Shown here one piece after another: positions 1-8,600 of a stretch of DNA of 43,501 bases (position 1 is its first letter; every line of letters begins with the position of its first letter). Source of the stretch: a virus; the IMG/VR virus record IMGVR_UViG_3300013006_002409, positions 1 to 43,501 of that record. One strand, given 5' to 3'. Under the pieces are notes generated by a model that saw only the letters and a program-made list of their open reading frames with translations, was not told where the DNA came from and made no database searches. The position numbers and the translations under genes were made by a program.

Positions 1-825
1 ATGCACAATGTCTCGGGTGCAGATTCAGCGACCGATGGCGACATGGACATCGCCTACGCCCTGATCCTCGCTGACCGCCAGTGGGGATCAAACGGGCCGA
101 TCCATTACCAGAATGAAGCACTGCGAGTCCTATCAGACCTGCTCACCTACTGTGTCAAAACAACCGATTCAACCATCCTCCCCGGCGATTGGGCTTCCCA
201 AGATGCAACGCCACACTCGCGCGCGTCGGATTACATGGTCGACCACCTGTTAACCTACGCCGACTTCGACACCACGCACGCAGCCGATTGGATGAAGGTC
301 TACAACCGCGTCACCACCATCGTGAATCATCAGTTTGCAAATGGCAGCGGTGAAACCGGCCTCATGGCTGATTTCTATGTGAAATCCGGGTCCGACTATA
401 TTCCGGTGACTCACAAATACCTCGAAGCCCCTCACGACGGAGACTGTTTCTACAACGCGTGCCGGATCCCATGGCGCTTACCAATGGCCTACATTCTAAC
501 AGGCAAGCCAGACATCAAAGATCCGCAAGTGAAAATGGCAAACTGGATTTCGTGCACGACCGATAAGCAACCGCGCAACATCAAAGCCGGTTACTGGGTC
601 ACCAACGGCCCAAACGTCCCCGTTTTCGGGAACTACAACGACCTCGCGTTCACCGCCCCCTTCGCCGTTGACGCGATGCTAAGTGACGACCCGCAATGGC
701 TCAACCGCCTCTGGACCTCGATCACTGGTGGTGACTTCGGGCCCACCCAAGCTTACTACGCCGACGCCATCCGCCTTCAAGTCCTACTTGTCGTCTCCGG
801 TTACTGGTGGTTCCCCACCCTCTAA
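1..825 (+). CDS. Glycoside hydrolase family 8 enzyme, 5'-truncated by the window edge
   Basis: This is the C-terminal part of a GH8 enzyme (endoglucanase, chitosanase or xylanase type), an inverting hydrolase of beta-1,4-linked polysaccharides. The family signature SATDGDMDIAYAL is visible at residues 9-21, and its Asp is an active-site residue. The acidic proton-donor Glu, which in GH8 lies in an N-terminal SEGMGYG-like motif, is absent. The gene therefore almost certainly starts upstream of the window, and the ATG at base 1 is probably internal. Substrate specificity cannot be read from this fragment. The gene belongs to the host chromosome: its stop codon is only 2 bases from attL, so the phage did not disrupt it. 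It would have been convergent with the tRNA-Val gene before integration. Confidence 0.85.
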   Translation: MHNVSGADSATDGDMDIAYALILADRQWGSNGPIHYQNEALRVLSDLLTYCVKTTDSTILPGDWASQDATPHSRASDYMVDHLLTYADFDTTHAADWMKVYNRVTTIVNHQFANGSGETGLMADFYVKSGSDYIPVTHKYLEAPHDGDCFYNACRIPWRLPMAYILTGKPDIKDPQVKMANWISCTTDKQPRNIKAGYWVTNGPNVPVFGNYNDLAFTAPFAVDAMLSDDPQWLNRLWTSITGGDFGPTQAYYADAIRLQVLLVVSGYWWFPTL

Positions 826-827
826 GC

Positions 828-856
828 ATGGTGCACGCTGCAGGGTTCGAACCTGC
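828..856. repeat. attL core (29-bp direct repeat, displaced tRNA 3' end)
   Basis: These 29 bases are identical to 39311-39339 and correspond to the T-arm, the 3' acceptor strand and the CCA of tRNA-Val (minus strand). The match ends abruptly on both sides: the preceding base is C here and A at attR, and the following bases are AATA here and GACC at attR. Only the tRNA 3' piece is present here, as expected when phage-supplied sequence restores the whole tRNA at the other end. Confidence 0.95.
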
Positions 857-902
857 AATATATTTGATTAAAAGGCTTATTTTATATAGGTTTTTTCCTA
901 AC

Positions 903-921
903 TGTTCCGACAGTGTTCCGA
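903..921. promoter_or_regulatory. Putative integrase arm-type sites, left arm
   Basis: Two copies of TGTTCCGA lie at 903-910 and 914-921, 47 bases inside attL. The same pair occurs at 39203-39210 and 39213-39220, near attR, and both pairs are preceded by CTAAC. Paired short direct repeats close to each att core are typical arm-binding sites for the N-terminal domain of tyrosine integrases. The role is inferred from position and repetition. Confidence 0.6.
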
Positions 922-948
922 TCAAATCGAGGTGCCATAGCGAGAATA

Positions 949-971
949 AGCGGGGTTTGTTTTTACCCGCT
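949..971 (-). terminator. Possible terminator at the end of the lysis module
   Basis: On the minus strand AGCGGG pairs with CCCGCT across an 11-base loop, beginning inside the last codons of the endolysin gene and followed by a modest T-rich stretch. It would end the leftward late transcript before attL and the host GH8 gene. The stem is only 6 bp and the T-run is broken, so the call is tentative. Confidence 0.4.
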
Positions 972-1442
972 GAACCGAATCCGGCTACGAATTTTGGTCA
1001 GGTGGCGAGTTTTGCGATAAACTCCATCACCCTCGCGGCTGCCTTCGCCATTGGTGTTGCCCTCGACCGTTGGCACGTCTCCGTTGGCGTCTGGCGGGCC
1101 CGTGGCAATGCCGATGTGGCTGAAACTAAACACGAGCACGTCCCCGCGCTGAACGTCGCCCATGATTGGTTTGCGGAGTTTTACGGTTTTATCGACGCTG
1201 CGGCACCAACGTTCGAAATCCCACGCACCGGCGGTTTCCGGGCGGTCAAAGGAAATAGTCCGTCCTTGGATCGCCCACATAATCACCCAACAGATGAAGG
1301 CAGCACACCACGGCCATGCGCCCACTGGCAACCAGGTCGCTCTCTGGTACTCCGCAATTTGTGTGCCGCCATTTTTTTTAGTTTCGCGGACGCCCACTTG
1401 GGATTCGGCAATGGTGGCAATGGCTTCGGCGAGGGTGCTCAT
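963..1442 (-). CDS. Endolysin, CHAP/NlpC-P60-like cysteine peptidoglycan hydrolase
   Basis: This 159-residue protein has the layout of a small single-domain phage endolysin. It has an N-terminal helical segment, a catalytic Cys in WPWCAAF (C46), a catalytic His in FSFSHIGI (H109) and a downstream VEGNT motif (E127/N129) that supplies the third active-site residue. The fold is CHAP-like, as in proteins annotated TIGR02594-type or NlpC/P60. It should cut peptide or amide bonds in peptidoglycan at the end of the lytic cycle. No signal peptide is seen, so a holin-type membrane protein is needed for export. Two small membrane-protein genes lie immediately upstream, the nearer one ending 3 bases before this start. 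It is the last gene of the leftward late operon. Confidence 0.85.
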   Translation of the reverse strand: MSTLAEAIATIAESQVGVRETKKNGGTQIAEYQRATWLPVGAWPWCAAFICWVIMWAIQGRTISFDRPETAGAWDFERWCRSVDKTVKLRKPIMGDVQRGDVLVFSFSHIGIATGPPDANGDVPTVEGNTNGEGSREGDGVYRKTRHLTKIRSRIRFSG

Positions 1443-1445
1443 CGC

Positions 1446-1610
1446 CTAGCGGTTTTTGAACGTGTTAATAACCCCCACCAGTGCCGTGCCAATCGCTATC
1501 AAGGCCGCTGCCTGGGCTGGGTTTAGAGCAACTCCGGCGGCGGTAGCAATTTGAATGATCCCGCGCCAGGTGGATTCTTGTTTGAGATAGCCTAAGAGAA
1601 TTAATTTCAT
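1446..1610 (-). CDS. Small hydrophobic protein, possible holin component (54 aa)
   Basis: A 54-codon reading frame starts at ATG 1608-1610 and stops at 1446-1448, only 3 bases upstream of the endolysin ATG. Its N-terminus (MKLILLGYLK) is followed by an alanine/isoleucine-rich segment at about residues 17-47 with a proline near 31, and a basic end (FKNR). One or two short membrane helices are plausible. The tight spacing with the endolysin gene and the similar context of phage lysis cassettes suggest a holin or holin-like role. I do not recognise a family. Confidence 0.6.
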   Translation of the reverse strand: MKLILLGYLKQESTWRGIIQIATAAGVALNPAQAAALIAIGTALVGVINTFKNR

Positions 1611-1649
1611 GGATATTATCTGTAATTTGTTGGGTTGATTGCAAAAAAA

Positions 1650-1874
1650 TCAGCGGCGCAATTTCCAGTAGCATTCCACCATGCCGCAGCCGTTCCCCAT
1701 GCGCTCGACCTCGTCCTGGAGTTTTTCGATGGTGGCCACTTGGGCGGCAAGGAGTTTGTCCTGAGCTTCCAGACGAGAAACCAAGAACCGCCACATGATC
1801 GCGGCCAACGTCGCAATGGTCGATGACAGCAACCCGACAGTGCCGAGCATCCAGGCAATGGGTATTTCGAGCAT
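1650..1874 (-). CDS. Small membrane protein with coiled coil, holin- or spanin-like (74 aa)
   Basis: The 74-residue product has one membrane-spanning segment at about residues 8-31 (WMLGTVGLLSSTIATLAAIM). After it comes a charged helix with heptad character (SRLEAQDKLLAAQVATIEKL) and a C-terminal pair of cysteines. This plan (one helix in the inner membrane, then a coiled coil) fits either a holin or an inner-membrane spanin subunit. It lies in the lysis module between the fibre-associated gene and the endolysin. Function is inferred from architecture and position only. Confidence 0.65.
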   Translation of the reverse strand: MLEIPIAWMLGTVGLLSSTIATLAAIMWRFLVSRLEAQDKLLAAQVATIEKLQDEVERMGNGCGMVECYWKLRR

Positions 1875-1894
1875 GTGATTTCTGATTTGCTAGT

Positions 1895-2230
1895 TTAGGC
1901 GATGATCTGAGTAGGAGACTCGGCATGAGGCACCTCCACGACTAATTCTGGCGCGACGTAAACCACGCTGCCGTCCGGTTGGGGTTGGAAGATCGCAAGA
2001 TCGAACGCAGGAGCGGTGTGGTTTGGTTTTACCACCGTCAGTGCTTGCAAGAACGCGGAGTAGGCGGTCAACGCTGCCACTGCATTCGTGCCAAACACTT
2101 CGAGCACCGCAGGGTCAGCAGCAAGTTCGTACAAGTTCTTGAGACGAGCTTCGACGAACGAGATCGTGTCGCCAGTGACTTGTTCGATTTCAGCGGCAGC
2201 GCGGAAGGCGGGAGTGATTGAGGTGTACAT
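1895..2230 (-). CDS. Hypothetical protein downstream of the tail fibre (111 aa)
   Basis: The likely start is the ATG at 2228-2230 (MYTSITP), 5 bases after the fibre stop codon. The frame stays open upstream but that part overlaps the fibre gene and is not credible. The product is mostly helical with an alanine-rich core (VAALTAYSAFLQALTVV) and an acidic, valine-rich C-terminal tail. It has no membrane segment and no motif I recognise. Small genes in this slot of podoviruses often encode fibre-associated proteins or chaperones, but that is only positional. Confidence 0.6.
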   Translation of the reverse strand: MYTSITPAFRAAAEIEQVTGDTISFVEARLKNLYELAADPAVLEVFGTNAVAALTAYSAFLQALTVVKPNHTAPAFDLAIFQPQPDGSVVYVAPELVVEVPHAESPTQIIA

Positions 2231-2235
2231 GAGTG

Positions 2236-5200
2236 TTATGCGATTTTGATGAATCGAACCATTGATCCAGCTTTGAGTGTTGCGGCATTGGTTGCATCTG
2301 CCACACTCCGCTGACTCACCCTTGGAGTAATTGTTTGGGATGTTGAGAAAGTTACCGTGCCGCTGAATATGGCTGAGCAAGCCTTCAAAGGAGCATCTGC
2401 AAACGCAGTTGCTACGTATTGGAATAAAGACGAACCGCTTCTCGGGGTCATATTTGCAGCAGATCCAGTTCCGATGTTAGATGAACTTTGAAATACAACG
2501 CTGCCAGTTGTATTAGTATCTGAGAACGTATAAAATGTCACATTGATGCCACCAGTTGTTGATGCAGTTAGACCAACGATATTGCCTTGGAAGAAATATG
2601 TCCCAGCAGGGAGAGTGATTGTGTCACTGCTATTTACATTAGAAAGCGATGTTGCCGAAACATCTGTCAGCACTCGCAGGTTGTATGGTGTGCCATAGCG
2701 AGTATCTGCATCATCTCGCGTCATCAAACTTGTTGCCTCTGGCGATCCGCTTACATTTGGTGCTGTAGGTCGGGCGGCGTTGGTGAATGATGCGGCTCCG
2801 ACTACTGTGGTCGCCCCGCTAAGTGTTGCTGCGCCCGCGAGCGTCGTCGATCCATTGAGCGTGGTCGTGGACGTGCCAGCCGTAGACCCGATGGTGATGG
2901 TCGTCGTCGAGCCTGAGAGGCCGTTCGTGCCGATCGTGATAGCCTTGGTCAGACCAGTGGCGGTTGCACCTGTACCAAACGCCAACAAGGCATCCCCCAC
3001 ACCATTGCCGAGCGTGAGGTTATTGATTGTCGCCGTCATCGGCCCGACAAAGTTGATTGCGCCGTTGATGGTAGTGGTCGAGCCGTTAGCCGACCCGATG
3101 GTGATGGTCGTCGTCGAGCCTGAGAGGCCGTTCGTGCCGATGGTGACCGTTTTGGTCTGGCCAGAGACAGTCGCACCGGTTCCCACTAAGATGTTGGTCG
3201 TGCTCGTGCTGTTGCCGAGGTTCTGCGAAGCCCCAGTGAAAGTCGTCGAGCCGTTGACAGTGATAGTCGTACCAGCGGTCGCGCCGATGTTGATGGCCGT
3301 GGTCCCAGTAGTTCCACCGGTTCCGATGTTTACGGTCTTGGTTGCACCAGTTAGATTGTTGCCCGTGGCGAGGCCGAGCGTGGAGTTGACGGTGCTTGGG
3401 CCGATGTCGATGGTCGAGATGCCAGCCACAGGGCCAATCCCCATGGCACTGGTCGAGCCAGTTAAACCGTTCGTCAAGATGTTGACGGTCTTGGTCGAGC
3501 CAGAGACAGTTGCGCCGTTGCCGATGGCAATCACGCCAGCCGCCGTAGAGCTTCCAAAGATAAGATTGGCGGACGCGAAGGTCTTGTTGCCAGCAACGGT
3601 TTGCGTCGTGGTCAAGTCCATGATCTGGTTGGTTGAGCCAGCGATGCGGGCGAACAGGCCAGCGGTCGTCGTCCAGATGTCGCCGTCCACGAAGCTGGTC
3701 GGAGCCGTGCCGTGCGGGATGTTGAATCCAGCGGAGGCGGTCACGCAAGGAATGGTGGTGAGCTTGCCGTCGGCGTTGATGAAGGTGAAGGTCGTGTCCG
3801 ATGCAACGTCCTTGAACTGCACGACATCGCCGGTGCCGTTTTGCTGGATGGTGAGGGCAGGTGAAGTCGAGTTCGACTCGATCGTAACATTGCCCGTCAG
3901 CGCGGGGCTGGCAAGCGGCGCAGCACCACTCACATCCTCCACGGCAAGCGTGACGGCACCCGTCTTGCCTGCCACGGATGAAACTGGTGCTGATGTCAGA
4001 AAACCTTGCGCTTTGACGAAAGCGGTCGTCGCAATGGAGGTGTCGTCGTCCGAGGTGGCAGGAGTCGGGGCGGTCGGGTTGCCCGTCAGCGCGGCATTGT
4101 TGAAGCCTGGGAAGGCGGTGGTCTGCGTGCTGGAGTTCGGGAAGGTCAGGCCAGAGGCCGTCACCGCCATCGTGCCAGCAAAGTTCTGCACCTGAAGGCC
4201 GTTGTACTGCAAGCTCGCGTTCTCGGACGGGTTGACCGAGAGTTCGACACCAAAGGTGTCGCCAGCGAAGAGCGAGGAGGTTGTGGCCGTGGACGCAGTG
4301 ACAGTCGCGTTGGCGTCGAGCGTTCCACCGGAAAGATCGAGCTTGGTGCTCAGCAGGGCAGCCACACCAATGTTCTCACGCACCCGCGCTTTCTCTTCCT
4401 CGAATAGAGGATAGGTGCCGTTGTTCCAGGCTGAAGACACCGGCTTGCCGCCTAACCATTCTTCAAAAGTGTAAGGGAGAAACTTTTTATTTGCCACGAC
4501 TACTGGCGTGCCTGTGACATTCGCGCTTTTTTCTACGAGCGTCCATGTAACGACCAAATCGGGGCTTGCAACTACGATGTTGGAGCGAAACTTGAAGTAG
4601 TTAGTTAACGTCCCCGCAACAGAAACATAATACTCAATGGTCCAGTGATGGCTGTTGGGAATGATATTATTATCATCAACATCATAGTTAGCTTCGACAT
4701 CACAGTATGCGTAGACGCCTGCTGCGGGATACTGACGAAATCCGTACCCATATCGCCCATCGTTGTTGAGCGAGAAAAGAGGGCAGTCTAGCTCGATCGG
4801 CTCGCCATCTACCATCATGCCGGTGACTAGCACCCCAGATGGGAGCAATGGCTGGTCGGAAGCCGCTGGGCCAGATGAATCCATTTGCGCTTTTACAAAC
4901 TCAGTGGTCGCAAGTCTGGTGGACGAGTCATCCAGCGCTGGCGTGGGGGCAGTCGGGGTGCCAGTCAAAGCAGGCGAAGCGAGGTTCGCTTTTAGGTTGA
5001 TAGCATTCTGCTGCGCGGTGGAGACTGGCTTGTTCGCATCGCTCGTATTGTTTACATTGCCCAGTCCTACCATGGAGGCGGTGATGCCGCTTACCGTTCC
5101 CGTAAAGGTCGGCGATGCAAGCGGGGCCTTGCCATTTAGCAAATTCTCAAGCTCGTCCTGCCCTAAAAACCGAATGGCGGCAAGCTGGCGAGGGGTCACC

Positions 5201-5550
5201 TTGTCGGCGGCGGCCATGGCCAGTCGATCGAGGGCGGCTTCCATGGCCGTGGCGGGAAGCGGGGTATTGGGGGGCAGCGAAAGCGTTTGAATGCCGGGCG
5301 TCTCGCGGTACACGGTGACGGTGGAGGTCGCGGGGACGGCGGCAACAGTGGTGAAGGTGCCGGTGCCGCTCGCTCCGTTGCCGCCCAAGGTGTAGTCGGT
5401 GACTTGCTCTAGGTCGGTGATCTCGCCGAGGGCGTTCTTGACAGTGACCTTGACCCACGAGGCGGCATCAAACCGAAACGGGATGATGTAGGCCGTCACA
5501 GGGCTGGCATTGCCGGCGTATTCCGCGTGGTTGGTGGTAGTGCCAATCAT
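2236..5550 (-). CDS. Tail fibre protein with T7 gp17-like N-terminus
   Basis: This 1104-residue fibre is the likely receptor-binding protein. Residues about 15-130 match the T7 gp17-type tail-attachment domain: an AYIIPFRFD start, a beta-rich DYTLGGNGASGTGTFT section, then VYRETPGIQ and a helix rich in Ala. Residues about 193-222 and 486-515 are copies of the common fibre module TPTAPTPA...ATTxFVKAQ. Residues about 680-890 hold degenerate repeats built on TKTVxIxTNGLxGSTT, a beta-helical or triple-spiral shaft. At DNA level 2885-2934 and 3092-3141 are a 50-bp perfect direct repeat. The C-terminal 150 residues look like a beta-sandwich tip. Segments 4440-4760 and 2240-2760 are visibly more AT-rich than the shaft, suggesting exchange of receptor-binding parts. 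Confidence 0.88.
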   Translation of the reverse strand: MIGTTTNHAEYAGNASPVTAYIIPFRFDAASWVKVTVKNALGEITDLEQVTDYTLGGNGASGTGTFTTVAAVPATSTVTVYRETPGIQTLSLPPNTPLPATAMEAALDRLAMAAADKVTPRQLAAIRFLGQDELENLLNGKAPLASPTFTGTVSGITASMVGLGNVNNTSDANKPVSTAQQNAINLKANLASPALTGTPTAPTPALDDSSTRLATTEFVKAQMDSSGPAASDQPLLPSGVLVTGMMVDGEPIELDCPLFSLNNDGRYGYGFRQYPAAGVYAYCDVEANYDVDDNNIIPNSHHWTIEYYVSVAGTLTNYFKFRSNIVVASPDLVVTWTLVEKSANVTGTPVVVANKKFLPYTFEEWLGGKPVSSAWNNGTYPLFEEEKARVRENIGVAALLSTKLDLSGGTLDANATVTASTATTSSLFAGDTFGVELSVNPSENASLQYNGLQVQNFAGTMAVTASGLTFPNSSTQTTAFPGFNNAALTGNPTAPTPATSDDDTSIATTAFVKAQGFLTSAPVSSVAGKTGAVTLAVEDVSGAAPLASPALTGNVTIESNSTSPALTIQQNGTGDVVQFKDVASDTTFTFINADGKLTTIPCVTASAGFNIPHGTAPTSFVDGDIWTTTAGLFARIAGSTNQIMDLTTTQTVAGNKTFASANLIFGSSTAAGVIAIGNGATVSGSTKTVNILTNGLTGSTSAMGIGPVAGISTIDIGPSTVNSTLGLATGNNLTGATKTVNIGTGGTTGTTAINIGATAGTTITVNGSTTFTGASQNLGNSTSTTNILVGTGATVSGQTKTVTIGTNGLSGSTTTITIGSANGSTTTINGAINFVGPMTATINNLTLGNGVGDALLAFGTGATATGLTKAITIGTNGLSGSTTTITIGSTAGTSTTTLNGSTTLAGAATLSGATTVVGAASFTNAARPTAPNVSGSPEATSLMTRDDADTRYGTPYNLRVLTDVSATSLSNVNSSDTITLPAGTYFFQGNIVGLTASTTGGINVTFYTFSDTNTTGSVVFQSSSNIGTGSAANMTPRSGSSLFQYVATAFADAPLKACSAIFSGTVTFSTSQTITPRVSQRSVADATNAATLKAGSMVRFIKIA
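2885..3141. repeat. Direct DNA repeats inside the fibre gene
   Basis: Fifty identical bases occur at 2885-2934 and 3092-3141, with further degenerate copies towards 3500. They encode the GLSGSTTTITIG shaft motif. Such exact repeats allow slippage or recombination that changes shaft length in steps of whole repeats. Confidence 0.8.
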
Positions 5551-5606
5551 TGCCCAAACCTAGCGGGCAGGCGCGGGCGCGGGAATTGAACAGGCGGACA
5601 GGTTCG

Positions 5607-8600
5607 TTAATCCGGACCTTCAAGGTTCTCGATGAAGCCGACCACATCGCGGATGATGTGGAGGGCGGAGGCGGCGGCGGCAGAGGTGCCAGAGAAGCCC
5701 GCCCCGCCGGTGGCGAGGGTTTCCAGATCCTTGAGCGGCTCGACCTTGCCCTTGCTCCACTTGAGCGGGAGCGCGGCGGCGTCTTCGACAAAATTCAGCA
5801 TCCCGCCCTTGGGCATGAATTGGCCAGTCGCGGCCCATGTAGAGGCTTCCACCATCCCGCCGAGGTATGGCACCGCACTGAGCGGTCCGGTGGCAGCCAT
5901 GAGCGCAAGGCGGCCTGGGCTCCAGTAGCGCTCGTCAAAAATTTCATCATCATCATCATTGCGAAGATCGCGGCTGATGGCGCGGAGCAGGGTGGCAAGG
6001 ATGCCGCCGATGATCCAGACCTTGGCGGCGGTGAATGCGACGTTGCCCGCCTTGTCCAAGCCGGAGGTGTCCCGGCGCATGGCTTCGTAAACCAGCAGGG
6101 ACCCTTTTTGGCGTGGATCGCTGGAGAAGTTCCAAATGGCGCGGAAGGCGGGGTTGCCTTGGTTGGCGACTTCCAGCCACGAGCGCGCGCCGGTGCGGGT
6201 GGGTTGCGCGACTTGATCGGTGAGGCGCTCGGCTTCGCGGTGGGCGGCGGCGGCGTCCTTGGTGATCTTCAGATGGTAGTCGTAAAAAATGGCATAGGTC
6301 CCCGCAGTGAAGAGCGCATCCGCCCCGGAGATGGTTTCTCCGAGTTTTGCGGCGAGGAACTTGGCACGGTTCGGAGTTCCCGCCCCCATGCCTTGCAACA
6401 TGTCCCGCACGAGCGGCGGCATTTGCGAGGCGCGGCGCTGGATGTAGTCCGAATTGATGGCATCCCCCCAGCCGAGCCGCCCGGCAGAGAGCTTGGCAAA
6501 GCGGGTGAGGAATGCCCCCAGCGGCATCTTAAAGGACGCGGCAGCAAGTTGCAGCGACTGCATGGCCAGCACCGAGACGCGGCCCACCAGCGCGGCTTGG
6601 GAGATTCTGCCAAGCATGCCGTTGATTTTCCGTCCCCATTGACTACCAATGTTTGCGCATTGCACGCCACCGAGGGCGAAGTAGTCGATCCATTTCGAGA
6701 GCGTGGTGGCGGCGGCTTGTCCACCCGCAGCAAGGATGGCGGAGCGGGTTTCCCAGCGGTTGATGACGCCCAGGGCATCGCGGGAAAATTCCCCGTAGGC
6801 GATGAAGTGTTCCATCTGCCGGGCGTGGGTGAGGAAGACTTGGAAGGCATCCTTGAATTCCGGTTGCGCGATGGCCGAAAAGCTCCGGTTTTTCAGGCTG
6901 CCGGGTGTCATGCCCGCGCCCATGGTGTCGCCGCTTACCGGGTCCATGATGGTGTCTGCCTTGCCTTGCTTCGGATTGATGGAAAGCGGCGCGTACATTT
7001 TGTGACGCGGCATGGAGACGCTCCAGATCCGGCGGAACACGTCATTGATCCGCTCGTATTCCTCGCCGTAGGATTGGCCAAGAAAGGCCATGACGGCCTT
7101 GCCCTCGCGGGAAAGCTGGCTTTCGATGGATGCGGCGGAGTCATCGTTCCACCCCCAATTCGAAACGATGGCACCGGTTTCCTCACTGATGATGCCTTGC
7201 ATGTGGCGCTTGCCGTCCTCTTGCCGCCACATGAGCAGGAAGGTGATCGCGGAGGCCTCGCTGAAGGCTTGTTGGACTCCGAGCGCATCGGTCACCTGAA
7301 TCGTTTGGCTGGTGGCCATGCGGTGGCGGAGCTTCTCGCCGTCGAAACGGTTGCCGGAAAGCGTGTCGAACAGAGATTCCAGGCTGTTCGCCTTGGCTTG
7401 GAAGCCATCGAAGGCGGCATTGCTGGCGGCGAGCTCGCGGCCGGAAAACCACTGGGCGGCGTCTGACTTCTCACCGAACAGCACATTGACGAGCTGGCCG
7501 AAGCTCAGGAACTCCCAGGACATGGCCTTGATGCTGCCGACCTTGGTGGCGTCCGTCTGCTTGGCCGCTTCCCGCTCCATGCGGGCACCGGTCTTGCCGG
7601 TGCCCTTGATGGCAGACGTGCGGAGCTTGCCAAGGCGCTCACGGCGGCGGCTGTTCTCGATGGCTAGGGCTTGGAGTCCGCCGAAATAAATCTTGTCCCC
7701 TTCCAGTACGGCTTGCTCGCGGCGGGCGGCATCGGCGGCGGGCCAATTCGTGGTGAGCCGGATCATCTGGGCCTTCACGCGCGCGAGATCGGCGTCTTTG
7801 ATTTCCGTGTCGGGGTTGTCGGCAATGGCATCGTATTTGTCGGCTTCCGCTTCACCCACCACAAAGGATTGCCCCATGGCCCACTCCGCCACGCGGAAGA
7901 TGTCGTAAGCATCCGCAGCAATGGAGCCGGTGGGGCGCTGGCCTGCCTCGTTCGTTTTTGGGGCGGCTTTTTTGAGGAGCTCTTCCCACTCCTTGGCGTA
8001 TTCCACGCGGAGGAAGGTTTCAAGTTCCTTGTCGGCCTTGGCCAGCTTGTCCTTGAGGTAGGCCAGCCGGGCGGCGTCCGTGCCGATCATGGAAATCTGG
8101 GTGTAGCCACCGATTTTCCCGCGAATCTCTGCGGGCAGCGCGAGCAAGATGGCGTCGAGCATGCGAAGCGATCGGCGGATTTCCTCCTTGTCGGAGAAAT
8201 TCACCTCTTGATCCTTGCCCTGGGTGGCAAGCCATTCGTTGGCTTCTTGTTTCGCTTCGAGCTTGGCCTCGCGGATTTGCTCCTGAGCCATGACAAGCAG
8301 TTCCTTCATGCTCGCCACCGTCTTTTGCTCCACGAGCAGGGCTTCCCACAGGGCGTCTGCGGTGGGTTCCTTGATGAGCCCCTCATCATAGAGTTCTTGC
8401 GCCGCTTGGTCCGGCATTCTCTGACCGCCGAAGACGGAGCGGGAAACGCCGTCGCTGCCGTCGTAGTCGCCGGCACGGTGGAGCTGGAACATCTCGGGAT
8501 GCTCGCGGATGGCGGCGGCTTTGCTCTTGAGCCGCCCGCGCAGGGGCGTGGTAGGGTCTGCTAGGAAAGCGTGGACGGGCTGGCTCTTGATCTTTGCCAG

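Noticed and set aside
2231-2380. N-terminal extension of the 111-aa gene
   Set aside because: It would overlap the fibre C-terminus by 145 bases; the ATG at 2228-2230 right after the fibre stop is far more likely.
2780-4195. 471-codon plus-strand frame
   Set aside because: Antisense to the fibre shaft; valine/proline-rich low complexity created by the repeats of the fibre gene.
5550-7466. 638-codon plus-strand frame
   Set aside because: Antisense shadow of the giant protein; Gly/Arg/His-rich composition and no domain resemblance.
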